This document shows, one piece after another, positions 18,813-27,876 of a stretch of 64,000 bases of DNA. The notes below the pieces were generated by a model, which ran no database searches, was not told the DNA's origin, and saw nothing but the letters and a program-made list of their open reading frames with translations. How positions within the stretch are numbered: position 1 is the first letter of the stretch; the number at the start of each line of letters is the position of its first letter. The stretch lies in the NCBI GenBank assembly GCA_003129525.1, contig CP029329.1:2774501-2838500 (forward strand). The letters run 5' to 3'. This DNA comes from Clostridium beijerinckii. Lineage in GTDB: Bacteria; Bacillota; Clostridia; Clostridiales; Clostridiaceae. Position numbers and translations under genes: made by a program.

Positions 18813-19169
18813 ATGGGTCAATATGATAAGGGAGCTAAACGCAATAGATGTTCATGTGAATTATGTAATTTTATTAATGCGGATTCAGTAGAAATAGAAA
18901 GACATGGTGCCATATTAGTAACTGTAAGAGTAAAAGTAAATAATGTATGTATCGATAAAAAAGTTGCTGTTGCAGCAATTATATATGATAAATGTCATAG
19001 AATACTTGCTTTTAAAGGGTTTATTACAATGGCATGTGGAGACTCTGAATGTGGGACTATTGAACGTAAAGTATTGTTTGTAATTCCAGAGGATGATGTA
19101 TGTGATCCTAGTGAATTAGAAGTTCGCACTGTAGCCAATTATATATATCCATGTGAGTCAGAGAAATAA
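18813..19169 (+). CDS. Cysteine-rich protein of unknown function
   Basis: This 118-residue protein follows AAGGAG and is well isolated by flanking noncoding DNA and a very strong terminator, so it is a real single-gene unit. It has ten Cys, including CSCELC near the N terminus, and a beta-strand-rich middle (VTVRVKVNN, KKVAVAAIIY). No signal peptide or membrane segment. Cys-rich small proteins of this shape occur in clostridial spore coats or exosporia, but I do not recognise the family and this is only a guess. Confidence 0.7.
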   Translation: MGQYDKGAKRNRCSCELCNFINADSVEIERHGAILVTVRVKVNNVCIDKKVAVAAIIYDKCHRILAFKGFITMACGDSECGTIERKVLFVIPEDDVCDPSELEVRTVANYIYPCESEK

Positions 19170-19179
19170 GTAATATAAA

Positions 19180-19230
19180 AACATTTGCAGGGTAGACCAA
19201 TGAAAAAAGGTCTACCCTGCAAATGTTCTT
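19180..19230 (+). terminator. Very strong terminator
   Basis: A perfect 19 bp stem (19180-19198 with 19209-19227) with a 10-base loop begins 11 bases after the preceding stop codon. The T tail is short. Confidence 0.85.
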
Positions 19231-19462
19231 AAAATCTATAAATAGATTTTAATTAAAGCCATAATTATTATTTCACCTCTAATTGATAGCAAATATAATA
19301 AATCAGCATAATATAAAATTGAGAGAATTTAAAACTCCTAAAATGTTGTTTATTAATATTTTTATTAAATATATTAATAAAACAATAAAACAGAAAATAT
19401 TAAGGCAAATTGTATTATTAATAATTAAATAACTTAAAGTAGATTATTAAGGAGAGAAGAAG

Positions 19463-19780
19463 ATGAATAACAAAAATAGTGGAAGAGAATATATAAACTA
19501 CTATGAAGACGAAAGTGGAAATATAAAAAATAAAAATTATAATTTCGATTTTGATATTGATATTGATGAAGTAGATGAAGCAGATGAAAGCTTTATAAAT
19601 AACATGAAAAAAGATGACGATGAAGATTGCGAAGAATTATTTAAAGAGGGTTTTATAGAGGGTTTTAAAGAGGGCTATGAAAAAGCAAAACGAGAAATTT
19701 TAATTTATATGAAAAAAAATAAATGTTGTATTAAATGCAAAGATAAATCCAAAGTAAGAAGTATTAATAAAAATAAATGA
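19463..19780 (+). CDS. Small acidic hypothetical protein
   Basis: This 105-residue protein has an Asp/Glu-rich first half (FDFDIDIDEVDEADE), then an amphipathic helix with repeated FKEGF/FKEGY units at about 70-85, then a basic tail with CCIKC. AAGGAGAG lies before the ATG. I do not recognise it. The charge split suggests a nucleic-acid- or protein-binding adaptor. It stands alone between intergenic regions. Confidence 0.6.
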   Translation: MNNKNSGREYINYYEDESGNIKNKNYNFDFDIDIDEVDEADESFINNMKKDDDEDCEELFKEGFIEGFKEGYEKAKREILIYMKKNKCCIKCKDKSKVRSINKNK

Positions 19781-20063
19781 TTTATTAAATGTAAACACAG
19801 TTGAAAACTAAAAGTACTAATATAAGTAAAAATTTCCAGATGAGATAAAGTATATTTAATATATTTTTTGATACTATTAAATTAATGAAGATTAGCTCAA
19901 AGTAATAGAATGTAATAGCCATGGACTTGTATCAATCCATTTTGTTTTTTAATAAAGAACAAAGGAATGTATTTTAAATTTTGAGGAATAATATTCTAGA
20001 AGCTATTTTAAGCATCTTTAAGAAAGTAATAATTTTAGATGTATAAATATGGAGGAGAATATT

Positions 20064-21503
20064 ATGACGAAAAAACGTAATGGATTATCTGCTTGGCAAC
20101 TTACAATGATGGCTCTAGGAAGTGTAATAGGAGGGTCATTTTTTCTTGGGTCATCTGTAGCTATTAATGCTGCTGGACCTGCTATTTTAATATCTTATAT
20201 TTTGGGAGGAGTCTTGGTATATTTTATACTTTATGCTTTATCGGAAATGACTGTAGCAAATCCTGATTCTGGATCTTTTATGACCTTTGCAACACAAGCC
20301 TTTGGTCCAGGAACTGGATTTGTTGTAGGTTGGGTTTATTGGATTGGAATGGTTCTTTCGATGTCTAGTGAAGCTACTGCTATATCAATTTTATTACATA
20401 ACTGGTTTCCTAATATATCAATAGCTATAGTTGGAAGTACAATTATAATTGGTGTAACTTTGCTTAATCTTTTAGGTGCTGATAAGCTAAGTAGGCTAGC
20501 AAGTGGTCTTGCAGCAATAAAGCTTTTAGCTATAGTTTCATTTATAATTATAGCATTATTACTAATTACAGGAATAATTCCAGGAAGAAGTGCAATAGGT
20601 GTTGGAGAATTAGTAAGGGAACCTTTGTTGCCAGGTGGAATAAGTGGTATTGCAGGAAGTATGCTTATAGTTGTATTTGCTTACGCTGGTTTTGAGATAA
20701 TTGGATTGGCGGCTTCTGAGGCTGATAATCCTAAAGAAACAATTCCTAAAGCAATTAATTATACAGTTATAAGCCTTGTGGGATTTTACATACTTTCTAT
20801 TATAGTACTACTTCCACTAATTCCTACAGTTGAACTTAATGAAAGCATAAGTCCAATGGTAGCTGCTCTTAACAAATGGGGAATTACATGGGCAGGCAGT
20901 ATTATAAATATGGTACTTGTTACAGCTATACTTTCTGCATCACTTGCATCTATGTTTGGAATTGCAAGAATGTTAAGGTCTCTTGCAGATGAAGGTCACG
21001 CTCCTAAGTGGCTAAAAGATAAAAAAGATGTTCCTCATAAGGCAATAGTATTTTCAGGAATTTCTATGCTTTTGGGATTGGGTGTTGGACTATTATTTCC
21101 TAGAATTTATTTGTTTTTAATAAGTTCAGGTGGGTTTGCGTTACTTTTTACATATGCAGTAATTATGGCTACTCATATACGCTTTCGCATGCGAAATGGG
21201 TGTCCTCCTGATGGAAAATGTCAAATGCCTGGATTTCCATATATGTCTTGGATTGGTCTAATAAGTATGATTACTATTATTTTTAGCATGCCTCTTATTT
21301 CTGGGCAAGCGTCAGGTCTTATATGTGGTTTTGCAATGATAATTATATCTTCATTAATTTATTTAGGAATGAAAGTCTTTAATAATTCAGAAAAAAATAA
21401 AAATGGGAATATAAGGATAAACAGGAAAGTACATCAATCTAAATTAGCAACAGAGTTTTCTGATGAATTTACTGATAGCCATATGGAAAAAAGAGAAAAA
21501 TAA
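20064..21503 (+). CDS. APC-family amino acid permease
   Basis: This 479-residue protein has about 12 hydrophobic helices and the APC hallmark GSVIGGSFFLGSS in helix 1; AYAGFEIIGLAASEADNPKETIPKAI marks the loop after helix 6. It imports amino acids by proton symport or exchange; the substrate is not readable. I moved the start to the ATG at 20064, since the upstream ATG at 20049 contains the GGAGGAG RBS. The C-terminal ~45 residues are hydrophilic and basic. It is monocistronic. Confidence 0.9.
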   Translation: MTKKRNGLSAWQLTMMALGSVIGGSFFLGSSVAINAAGPAILISYILGGVLVYFILYALSEMTVANPDSGSFMTFATQAFGPGTGFVVGWVYWIGMVLSMSSEATAISILLHNWFPNISIAIVGSTIIIGVTLLNLLGADKLSRLASGLAAIKLLAIVSFIIIALLLITGIIPGRSAIGVGELVREPLLPGGISGIAGSMLIVVFAYAGFEIIGLAASEADNPKETIPKAINYTVISLVGFYILSIIVLLPLIPTVELNESISPMVAALNKWGITWAGSIINMVLVTAILSASLASMFGIARMLRSLADEGHAPKWLKDKKDVPHKAIVFSGISMLLGLGVGLLFPRIYLFLISSGGFALLFTYAVIMATHIRFRMRNGCPPDGKCQMPGFPYMSWIGLISMITIIFSMPLISGQASGLICGFAMIIISSLIYLGMKVFNNSEKNKNGNIRINRKVHQSKLATEFSDEFTDSHMEKREK

Positions 21504-21530
21504 GAGTTGTAAAAAAGAGTGTAATTGTAA

Positions 21531-21595
21531 TAAAAATAGCTAAAAAAGTATAAATGCTATTATTTTACACTTGAAGCTATTTTTAGAGTTAAATA
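21531..21595 (+). terminator. Possible terminator after the permease
   Basis: TAAAAATAGC at 21531-21540 pairs with GCTATTTTTA at 21586-21595 around an inner imperfect stem. The long loop makes it weaker than the others here. Confidence 0.45.
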
Positions 21596-21684
21596 TGAAA
21601 CAATTGATGAATTTTCGCACCATTCATTATAAATTATGAATATAAAACTTATAACAAGTAAAAACTAAAAATGAGGTGGGGAAA

Positions 21685-21798
21685 ATGACAAATAACAAAT
21701 CTGATACAAATAAGAATGATAATAAGTCATCAAATACATCAATGCCAGCGGAAAATAGGGAGAGGCATAAGCCAGCAAAAGGCCTTCCTAGAGTGTAA
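21685..21798 (+). CDS. Small hydrophilic protein, 37 residues
   Basis: A GAGGTGGGG RBS lies 4 bases before the ATG, and a terminator follows 44 bases after the stop, so the frame is probably translated. The product is highly charged and Asn/Lys/Ser-rich and ends HKPAKGLPRV. No hydrophobic segment. I do not recognise it; size and composition resemble minor small spore proteins, but this is inference. Confidence 0.5.
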   Translation: MTNNKSDTNKNDNKSSNTSMPAENRERHKPAKGLPRV

Positions 21799-21841
21799 AA
21801 ATAACAAAGGACCATAACTTTGTGCAAATTTATGCAATATA

Positions 21842-21879
21842 CACAGTACTAAATATATGTTTAGTGCTGTGCTTTTTTT
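21842..21879 (+). terminator. Terminator after the 37-residue gene
   Basis: Stem 21842-21853 pairs with 21860-21871 (12 bp with one G-U) and is followed by CTTTTTTT. Confidence 0.85.
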
Positions 21880-22226
21880 GAATATATTACAACGAAGATA
21901 TTTATAATGTTTAAAGAAGCACCTATTAAGGTAATATTTATACGTGCTGATTTGAAAAATGTAAGAGCAAAAAAATATTGGTGGAAAGTAAAATTTCTAG
22001 CAATATTTTAATTACAAAGTTATTAAAAGCTACCTTTTGTATCTTTTATATATAGTCATTTTTGTATGTAAGGGGTATAAAAAAAAGGCAAAAGCAGATA
22101 ATAAAAATGGTTGCATTATGTTAATATCATAAGTAGATAACTAAAAGAAATCATAGAATTCTATCATTTTTGTTTTATGTAAAAGAAAAAGATGAAATAT
22201 GAAAAAAGCAAATGAAAGGAGATAAG
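21880..22226. other. Intergenic leader of selO
   Basis: AT-rich noncoding DNA in which I see no gene and no clear promoter. It ends with the selO RBS AAAGGAG at 22213-22219. Confidence 0.4.
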
Positions 22227-23702
22227 ATGGAAGATAAAAAAGTGAAAATAGAAACAGGATGGAACTTAGACAACAGTTATGCTCAATTGCCAGAATTGTT
22301 TTTTACTAAACAGAGTCCAACATCTGTGAATTCACCGAAGCTTATCATTCTCAATGATCATCTTGCCGCATACCTCGGGTTGAACGTTCAGTCACTGCAA
22401 AAGATTGAGGGAGTAGCAGTGTTTGCTGGAAACCAGATACCAAAAGGTGCTTTGCCTATTGCTCAAGCTTACGCAGGTAATCAATTCGGACATTTTACTA
22501 TGCTAGGAGACGGTCGGGCTGTGCTGCTTGGTGAGCAAATTACACCTCGAGGTGATCGCGTTGATATTCAGCTCAAGGGTTCAGGTAGAACGCCTTATTC
22601 ACGAGGTGGTGATGGCAAAGCAGCACTTGGACCAATGCTACGTGAATATATAATCAGCGAAGCAATGTATGCACTTGGTATTCCTACTACCCGTAGCCTA
22701 GCCGTTGTAACAACTGGTGAGTCAGTATTTCGAGAAACTAAACTTCAAGGTGCAATTCTAACTCGTGTGGCTGCCAGCCATCTGCGTGTAGGCACATTTC
22801 AATACGCAGCAGAGTGGGGCACAGTCGAAGAACTCCGGGCTCTGGCTGATTATGCACTAAAGCGACACTTTTTAGATGGTGACGGTGCTGAAAACCGCTA
22901 TCTGTTCTTACTTCAGGAAGTTATTAAGCGTCAGGCAGCGCTCATTGCAAAATGGCAGATGGTTGGTTTTATTCATGGGGTAATGAACACTGATAACGTG
23001 ACAATTAGCGGAGAAACTATTGATTATGGGCCTTGTGCCTTCATGGATACTTATGATCCAGCAACGGTATTCAGTTCCATTGATAGGGAAGGTCGCTACG
23101 CCTATGGAAATCAGCCATATATTGCTGGATGGAATCTCGTGCGATTTGCTGAAACTCTATTACCTTTGCTGCATGATAACAAAGAGAAGGCTGCGCAGTT
23201 GGCTCAGGATGCAATTTCAGATTTTACTAAGTTGTATCAAAAGAATTGGCTATCAGGAATGAGAACAAAACTAGGAATATTTAATGAAGAACCTCAGGAT
23301 GAAAACCTTATTAAAAGTCTGCTTAGTATAATGCACAAGCATGGTGCTGATTATACCAATACCTTTCGTGGATTAACTTTTGATGATTTCTCGGATATGG
23401 ACTTGTTTGATACTGAGCCATTTGCTGAGTGGCATAAAAAATGGGAGGAAAGACTGAGTAGGCAGGAGGAATCAAAAGATTGCTCTCTAGAGCTAATGAA
23501 AAGTTCAAATCCTGCGATAATCCCTCGCAACCACAGAGTAGAAGAGGCGCTAGAAGCCGCGGAGAAAAAAGGAGATTACAGCGTGATGGAAAAGCTTCTT
23601 AATGTGATTTCGAGTCCTTACGTTTATTCAGATGAACAGGCTGGTTACATATCACTACCTGAGAAATCTACTTGTCCTTATCGAACATTTTGTGGTACTT
23701 AA
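22227..23702 (+). CDS. selO: Protein adenylyltransferase SelO (YdiU family)
   Basis: SelO is a pseudokinase-fold enzyme that transfers AMP to Ser/Thr/Tyr of target proteins. Conserved blocks are intact: [38 protein letters not shown] (catalytic loop) and [10 protein letters not shown] (metal-binding, DFG equivalent). The C terminus ends CPYRTFCGT; Cys at -3 corresponds to the Sec/Cys position of the family. I place the start at 22227 (491 residues), 5 bases after AAGGAGAT; the upstream ATG overlaps the RBS. The gene is visibly richer in G+C than its neighbours, which suggests horizontal acquisition. Confidence 0.95.
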   Translation: MEDKKVKIETGWNLDNSYAQLPELFFTKQSPTSVNSPKLIILNDHLAAYLGLNVQSLQKIEGVAVFAGNQIPKGALPIAQAYAGNQFGHFTMLGDGRAVLLGEQITPRGDRVDIQLKGSGRTPYSRGGDGKAALGPMLREYIISEAMYALGIPTTRSLAVVTTGESVFRETKLQGAILTRVAASHLRVGTFQYAAEWGTVEELRALADYALKRHFLDGDGAENRYLFLLQEVIKRQAALIAKWQMVGFIHGVMNTDNVTISGETIDYGPCAFMDTYDPATVFSSIDREGRYAYGNQPYIAGWNLVRFAETLLPLLHDNKEKAAQLAQDAISDFTKLYQKNWLSGMRTKLGIFNEEPQDENLIKSLLSIMHKHGADYTNTFRGLTFDDFSDMDLFDTEPFAEWHKKWEERLSRQEESKDCSLELMKSSNPAIIPRNHRVEEALEAAEKKGDYSVMEKLLNVISSPYVYSDEQAGYISLPEKSTCPYRTFCGT

Positions 23703-24129
23703 TATATAGAACAAGGCATCCCAATATACTTTTATATCTTTATATACTATAAAACAGGCAAGCGAAAGTGATTGCAAATTTACAATTAGATATATATTTA
23801 TATTGTAGCTCATAACTTACATAATTAAATATAATGGTGGATTCTAAAGTTTGCATTTCGCCTCCACCATGAAACCCACAAAAACCATAATTGATTTTCG
23901 TGGGTTATTTAGTTTGTAATTTTAGGGCTATATAAGTACTGTGCTGATAATTAGAAAGATGAAAATGTAAAAATATTTGAATTATAATTTTTGAAAGAGA
24001 ACACCAAATCAATATGAATCTTAATTGTCTTTATTTTTCTTATTAATTTCAGAATAAATTTTTATTTATATGCCAATCTAATATTAAATATATAATTTTA
24101 AATAATTATATAGAGTGGAGGGTATTACA
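23703..24129. other. Intergenic region with two hairpins
   Basis: A TGGTGGA / TCCACCA stem (about 23834-23870) is followed by AACCCAC / GTGGGTT (23873-23879 with 23900-23906) and a T-rich tail; together they probably terminate selO. The rest up to the next RBS is featureless and AT-rich. Confidence 0.55.
23873..23913 (+). terminator. Probable terminator of selO
   Basis: Stem AACCCAC / GTGGGTT extended by A/T pairs, followed by ATTTAGTTTG. It is about 170 bases after the stop. Confidence 0.6.
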
Positions 24130-25203
24130 ATGAAAATATTAAGAAAAATAATTACACTAATTCTGGTTATGTTAATTATTTTTACATTAACAAGTACGAA
24201 TCAAGTTAATATATCTGCTAATTCGAATATAAATTTTAAAAGTAGAAAAATAGTTAACGTTGCAGTAATAATTCACTCACTTGAGCATCAGTATATAATA
24301 AAACTTAGAGAAAGCTTAGAAAATATTGAAAAAGAAAGCAAGAACAATATTAAATTTACTTTCTTTGATGCAAAAGATAATATAGCTATACAGAATGAAA
24401 TATTAGATTCTGCTCTTAAAAGTAATTTTGATTTAGTTATATTAAACTCAACAGATAAAAAAGAAAATTTTGTAGAAGACGTTATCAATAAAGTTAAACA
24501 AGAAGACATTCCATTAATTCTAATGTATATTGCTCCAGAAATAGTATTAAAAGTTTCTAAAATCTATAATAAAGTTGCTTTTGTAGTGCCAGATTCTAAG
24601 AAGCCAGGTACTGCAGAGGGGAAAATTCTTGTTGATTTATGGAATAGTAATAAGAAAGCCATAGATAAAAATGGTGATGGCATACTACAATATATTCTGT
24701 TACAAGGTGTAACTGATGATCCGCAAACAATTGATAGAACTAAGTATGCTATTGCAAAAATTAATGATTCAGGAATAAAAACACAACAGCTTGAGCTGAT
24801 ACATGCTAATTGGTTAGAAGAGTTAGCTAAAAGTTCTATTGATAACTTGTTTCTTAAATACAACGATAAGATTGAAGCAATAATTTCAAACAATGATGAA
24901 ATGGCAATAGGTGCTATTAAAGCACTACAAAAATATGGATACAATAAAGGTGATAAATCAAAAAATATAGCAGTCGTTGGAATTGATGGAGTACCTGAAG
25001 CAAAAGATTTAATTGATAAAGGTCTTATGACTGGCACTGTTATTCAGGATTCTAAGGTAGCAGCTGAAATGTTTTATACTATTGGAATGAACTTAATTAA
25101 TAATTTGAATCCTACAGAAAATACGAACTATGAGATTGTTGATGGAGAAATTATAATTCCATATCAGTATGATATATATACAGGTAAGGAAAATAATCCA
25201 TAA
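24130..25203 (+). CDS. Orphan galactose/sugar-binding protein, paralogue 2
   Basis: This protein is very similar to the one at 17.2 kb along its whole length, with the same landmarks (NNDEMAIGAIKALQKYGY, VVGIDGVPEAKDL, DRTKYAIAKIND). The start is moved to the ATG at 24130 (357 residues), with GGAGGG 8 bases upstream; the in-frame GTG at 24115 overlaps the RBS. A signal peptide is present without a lipobox Cys. It lies upstream of the riboswitch-controlled FIST/chemoreceptor pair, again without transporter genes. Confidence 0.85.
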   Translation: MKILRKIITLILVMLIIFTLTSTNQVNISANSNINFKSRKIVNVAVIIHSLEHQYIIKLRESLENIEKESKNNIKFTFFDAKDNIAIQNEILDSALKSNFDLVILNSTDKKENFVEDVINKVKQEDIPLILMYIAPEIVLKVSKIYNKVAFVVPDSKKPGTAEGKILVDLWNSNKKAIDKNGDGILQYILLQGVTDDPQTIDRTKYAIAKINDSGIKTQQLELIHANWLEELAKSSIDNLFLKYNDKIEAIISNNDEMAIGAIKALQKYGYNKGDKSKNIAVVGIDGVPEAKDLIDKGLMTGTVIQDSKVAAEMFYTIGMNLINNLNPTENTNYEIVDGEIIIPYQYDIYTGKENNP

Positions 25204-25388
25204 ATATATTAGAATTTGATAAGGAAGAAGTGGTAGCAAATTCAATTTCGCGAAAATACCATTTAGAGTAAAAGTCAATATTGAATTTATTACCTTTTAA
25301 TGATAATATATATTGACGTGTTTAAATTTACAAAAACATATAAAAATATACAATATAATATGACTAAAAACTTTAATGAAATTAAAAA

Positions 25389-25494
25389 ATTGGAGACTGT
25401 GAAGAATTCTCTTATTTGGGTACCTTGAGAATTTGGAGTTAGTGGTGCAACCGACCAATAATCAGCTTAATAACTGATTGTTGGTTTTATTTTT
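25389..25494 (+). promoter_or_regulatory. c-di-GMP-II riboswitch with overlapping terminator
   Basis: The aptamer (about 25389-25459) matches my memory of the c-di-GMP-II class: TTTGGGTACCTTGA near 25415, then GAGTTAGTGGTGCAACCGAC ending at 25454. P1 pairs ATTGG (25389-25393) with CCAAT (25455-25459). The same CCAAT starts a terminator stem, 25454-25465 with 25474-25485 (12 bp, one G-U), followed by TTTATTTTT. P1 and the terminator exclude each other, so ligand binding should allow readthrough: an ON switch (inference). The regulated genes are the FIST protein and the chemoreceptor downstream. Confidence 0.88.
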
Positions 25495-25633
25495 ATAAAA
25501 ATAGAGGGGGGAATTGTTTTATAATATACAGTTAAATAAATTATAGACTACATAGATTATAAGTAGTCTATGTATAACACTCTATGATAAGGGGAGTATG
25601 ATACCTTATACAGATAGTAAGAAGGTGATAAGT

Positions 25634-26734
25634 ATGAATTATAAAGTAGGAAAAAGTTCTAAAAGTGATTTAAAAGAAGCAATATATGAGGCTACAATGG
25701 AACTTAAATCACCTAAATTAATATTGTTTTTTTCTGATGTTGAACATTTTGAAGTATATTCTGAAGAAATGAAAGATAAATTTAAAAATAGTATTATTAT
25801 TGGGTCTACTACATTTGCAGGATTCTGCAGGGATGGAGCTTATAAAGATACATTGATTGTAATGGGTATTGAAGATGGAATTGAATGTTATGCAGATGTA
25901 TTAGAAGAGGTGGATAAATATCCAATAAAATATGTTGACAGAGTAACTGAATGTATAAAGAAATTCAATAATATTTCTAATACGGTGTGCTTTGAAGTTT
26001 CCACAGCTTTAATAAGTTGTGAAGAATTAGTTTTATCAACACTAAATTCTGTACTTAAGGAAAAGAAGATTCCACTATTTGGAGGATCATCAGGTGATCG
26101 CGGTAGAGCAGAAAAAACAATGATTTCTTTTAATGGTAAAGTATATAACAACGCATGTGCTTTTGTAATAATTAAAAATTTAGGTGGTAAAATTAGATTA
26201 TACAGAGAAAATATTTATAAACCAACTACTCATTATTTTACAGCAACTAAAGTAGATGTAAGTAATCGTATAGTATACGAATACGATAACAAACCAGCTG
26301 CAAAAGTAATAGCAGAAGCCTTAAATACGACAGTTGAAGATCTTCCTAAATACTTAGATAGTTACCCTCTTGGAAGAATTATTGGAAATGATATGTATAT
26401 TACTGCAAATCAGATGGTTACTAAAAATAATGGAATGTCATATCATGCAAGGGTATATAATAATTCTCAAATGGTACTTTTAGAACCTGATGATTATAAA
26501 AATGTAATTAATGAAACAATAGACAAAATAAAAAAGGATGTTCCAAATCCATCATTAGCTATAATGATAAACTGTTTAGCAAGATCAATACTTTTTGAGA
26601 AAGATGGATATTTAAATGAATTTGCTAAAACAATGAGTAGTGCCTTAGGTGATTATATTGGGTTTGCAGGCTATGGAGAACAGCTGAATGATCAACATTT
26701 TAATCAAACAATGGTTCTTGCTATATTTGAATAG
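25634..26734 (+). CDS. FIST domain sensory protein
   Basis: This 366-residue soluble protein has FIST_N (about 15-200; GSTTFAGF, LFGGSSGD) and FIST_C (about 210-365; YLDSYPLGRI, ending GFAGYGEQ). FIST proteins are intracellular ligand-sensing partners of kinases, cyclases or chemoreceptors; some bind haem and sense NO (NosP), but ligand residues cannot be assigned here. I place the start at the ATG at 25634, 6 bases after AAGGTG; the ATG at 25598 sits directly on its RBS. It ends 16 bases before a soluble chemoreceptor and lies behind the c-di-GMP-II riboswitch. Confidence 0.88.
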   Translation: MNYKVGKSSKSDLKEAIYEATMELKSPKLILFFSDVEHFEVYSEEMKDKFKNSIIIGSTTFAGFCRDGAYKDTLIVMGIEDGIECYADVLEEVDKYPIKYVDRVTECIKKFNNISNTVCFEVSTALISCEELVLSTLNSVLKEKKIPLFGGSSGDRGRAEKTMISFNGKVYNNACAFVIIKNLGGKIRLYRENIYKPTTHYFTATKVDVSNRIVYEYDNKPAAKVIAEALNTTVEDLPKYLDSYPLGRIIGNDMYITANQMVTKNNGMSYHARVYNNSQMVLLEPDDYKNVINETIDKIKKDVPNPSLAIMINCLARSILFEKDGYLNEFAKTMSSALGDYIGFAGYGEQLNDQHFNQTMVLAIFE

Positions 26735-26750
26735 ATGAGGGTAATAAGAT

Positions 26751-27737
26751 ATGAAGTGGTTTAAATCAAATAAAAATGAAAATATAAATTTAAATGAAGA
26801 AGTGAAGTTGAAAATAGAACAAGATAGAAAATCAGACTTAGAAAAGACTTTTAATTATGATAAGAGTATTAATTATGGTGTATTACATATAGAAAAAAAA
26901 TTAGAAGAGTTTATGGATGAAGAAGTTAAAGTAACTCAATCAATCAAAGAAATCGATAATACATATTCGCAAATCAATAATATACAAGATATGATTAACA
27001 GTTTAGATTCTAATTTTAATGAGTTTAGTCAATATGCTAATAAAATAAATGGTGTTATGAATAGTTCTGAAGTTGCAGTAAAACAAGCGGATAATAAAAT
27101 GGGAACATTAGCAGATAAAATCAATGGGACATGCACTCAGCTTGATTTAATTACAGACGCATTTCATATATTAGAAAATAATTCTAAGAATATTCAAGAT
27201 ATGTCAAATAGTATAACAGATATAGCAAGTAGTACGAATCTTTTAGCATTAAATGCATCAATTGAAGCTGCTAGAGCAGGAGAAGCTGGTAGAGGATTTG
27301 CCGTAGTAGCAGATGAAATAAGAAAATTATCATCATCAACAACAGAATTAGTAAATGGAATTGATAAAAGTGTTAAGACACTATATGAAAGTATAGATTC
27401 ACTAAGAGAAGAAATTGAAAATTCTAAAGCAGCAATTAGCGATAATTTTGAATATGCACAGAATGTTCAAAAAGATTTCAAACACGTAACTGATTGTACT
27501 AATGAAGTAAAAGATTTTAGTAAACATATAATTATAGGAATTGAACGTACAAGCTCAGAAATTAATGGAGCAGCAACAGGCGTTGGTTCTGTTGCTGAAC
27601 TTGTAGCTTCTTTTGGGGACAAGCTAGATAAATTGAATTTAAGAATGAGCAAAAGGTCAATTATCATTTGCGATATTATTAACTTTTTACAACAGATTCA
27701 TAACATGTTAACTGAGTCTTTAAAAAATAAAAAATGA
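26751..27737 (+). CDS. Soluble methyl-accepting chemotaxis protein
   Basis: This 328-residue protein has no membrane segment. The C-terminal two thirds are a long coiled coil with the signalling hairpin tip [25 protein letters not shown] broken at about residues 162-186, the site that contacts CheA and CheW. The N-terminal ~60 residues are charged and carry no recognisable sensor domain. It is in one operon with the FIST protein, so the FIST protein probably supplies the sensing. GAGGGT lies before the ATG. Confidence 0.92.
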   Translation: MKWFKSNKNENINLNEEVKLKIEQDRKSDLEKTFNYDKSINYGVLHIEKKLEEFMDEEVKVTQSIKEIDNTYSQINNIQDMINSLDSNFNEFSQYANKINGVMNSSEVAVKQADNKMGTLADKINGTCTQLDLITDAFHILENNSKNIQDMSNSITDIASSTNLLALNASIEAARAGEAGRGFAVVADEIRKLSSSTTELVNGIDKSVKTLYESIDSLREEIENSKAAISDNFEYAQNVQKDFKHVTDCTNEVKDFSKHIIIGIERTSSEINGAATGVGSVAELVASFGDKLDKLNLRMSKRSIIICDIINFLQQIHNMLTESLKNKK

Positions 27738-27823
27738 TAAATTAGAAAATATTTATAATATGCAATTTATATTAAATACTTAACATAAATTGAAATTAAT
27801 AATAAGATTGCATAATAAACAGA

Positions 27824-27858
27824 AATGGTAGTTCATAAAAATGAACCACCATTTTTTA
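27824..27858. terminator. Terminator between converging genes
   Basis: Stem 27824-27836 pairs with 27841-27853 with one mismatch and is followed by TTTTTT on the plus strand. It lies between the converging chemoreceptor and DUF4153 genes and may serve both. Confidence 0.8.
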
Positions 27859-27876
27859 ATTTATAAAAAGTACTAA

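Noticed and set aside
24564..25037. A 157-codon frame antisense to binding-protein paralogue 2 (similar ones oppose paralogues 1 and 3)
   Set aside because: They recur because the sense genes are paralogous. No RBS or promoter supports them.
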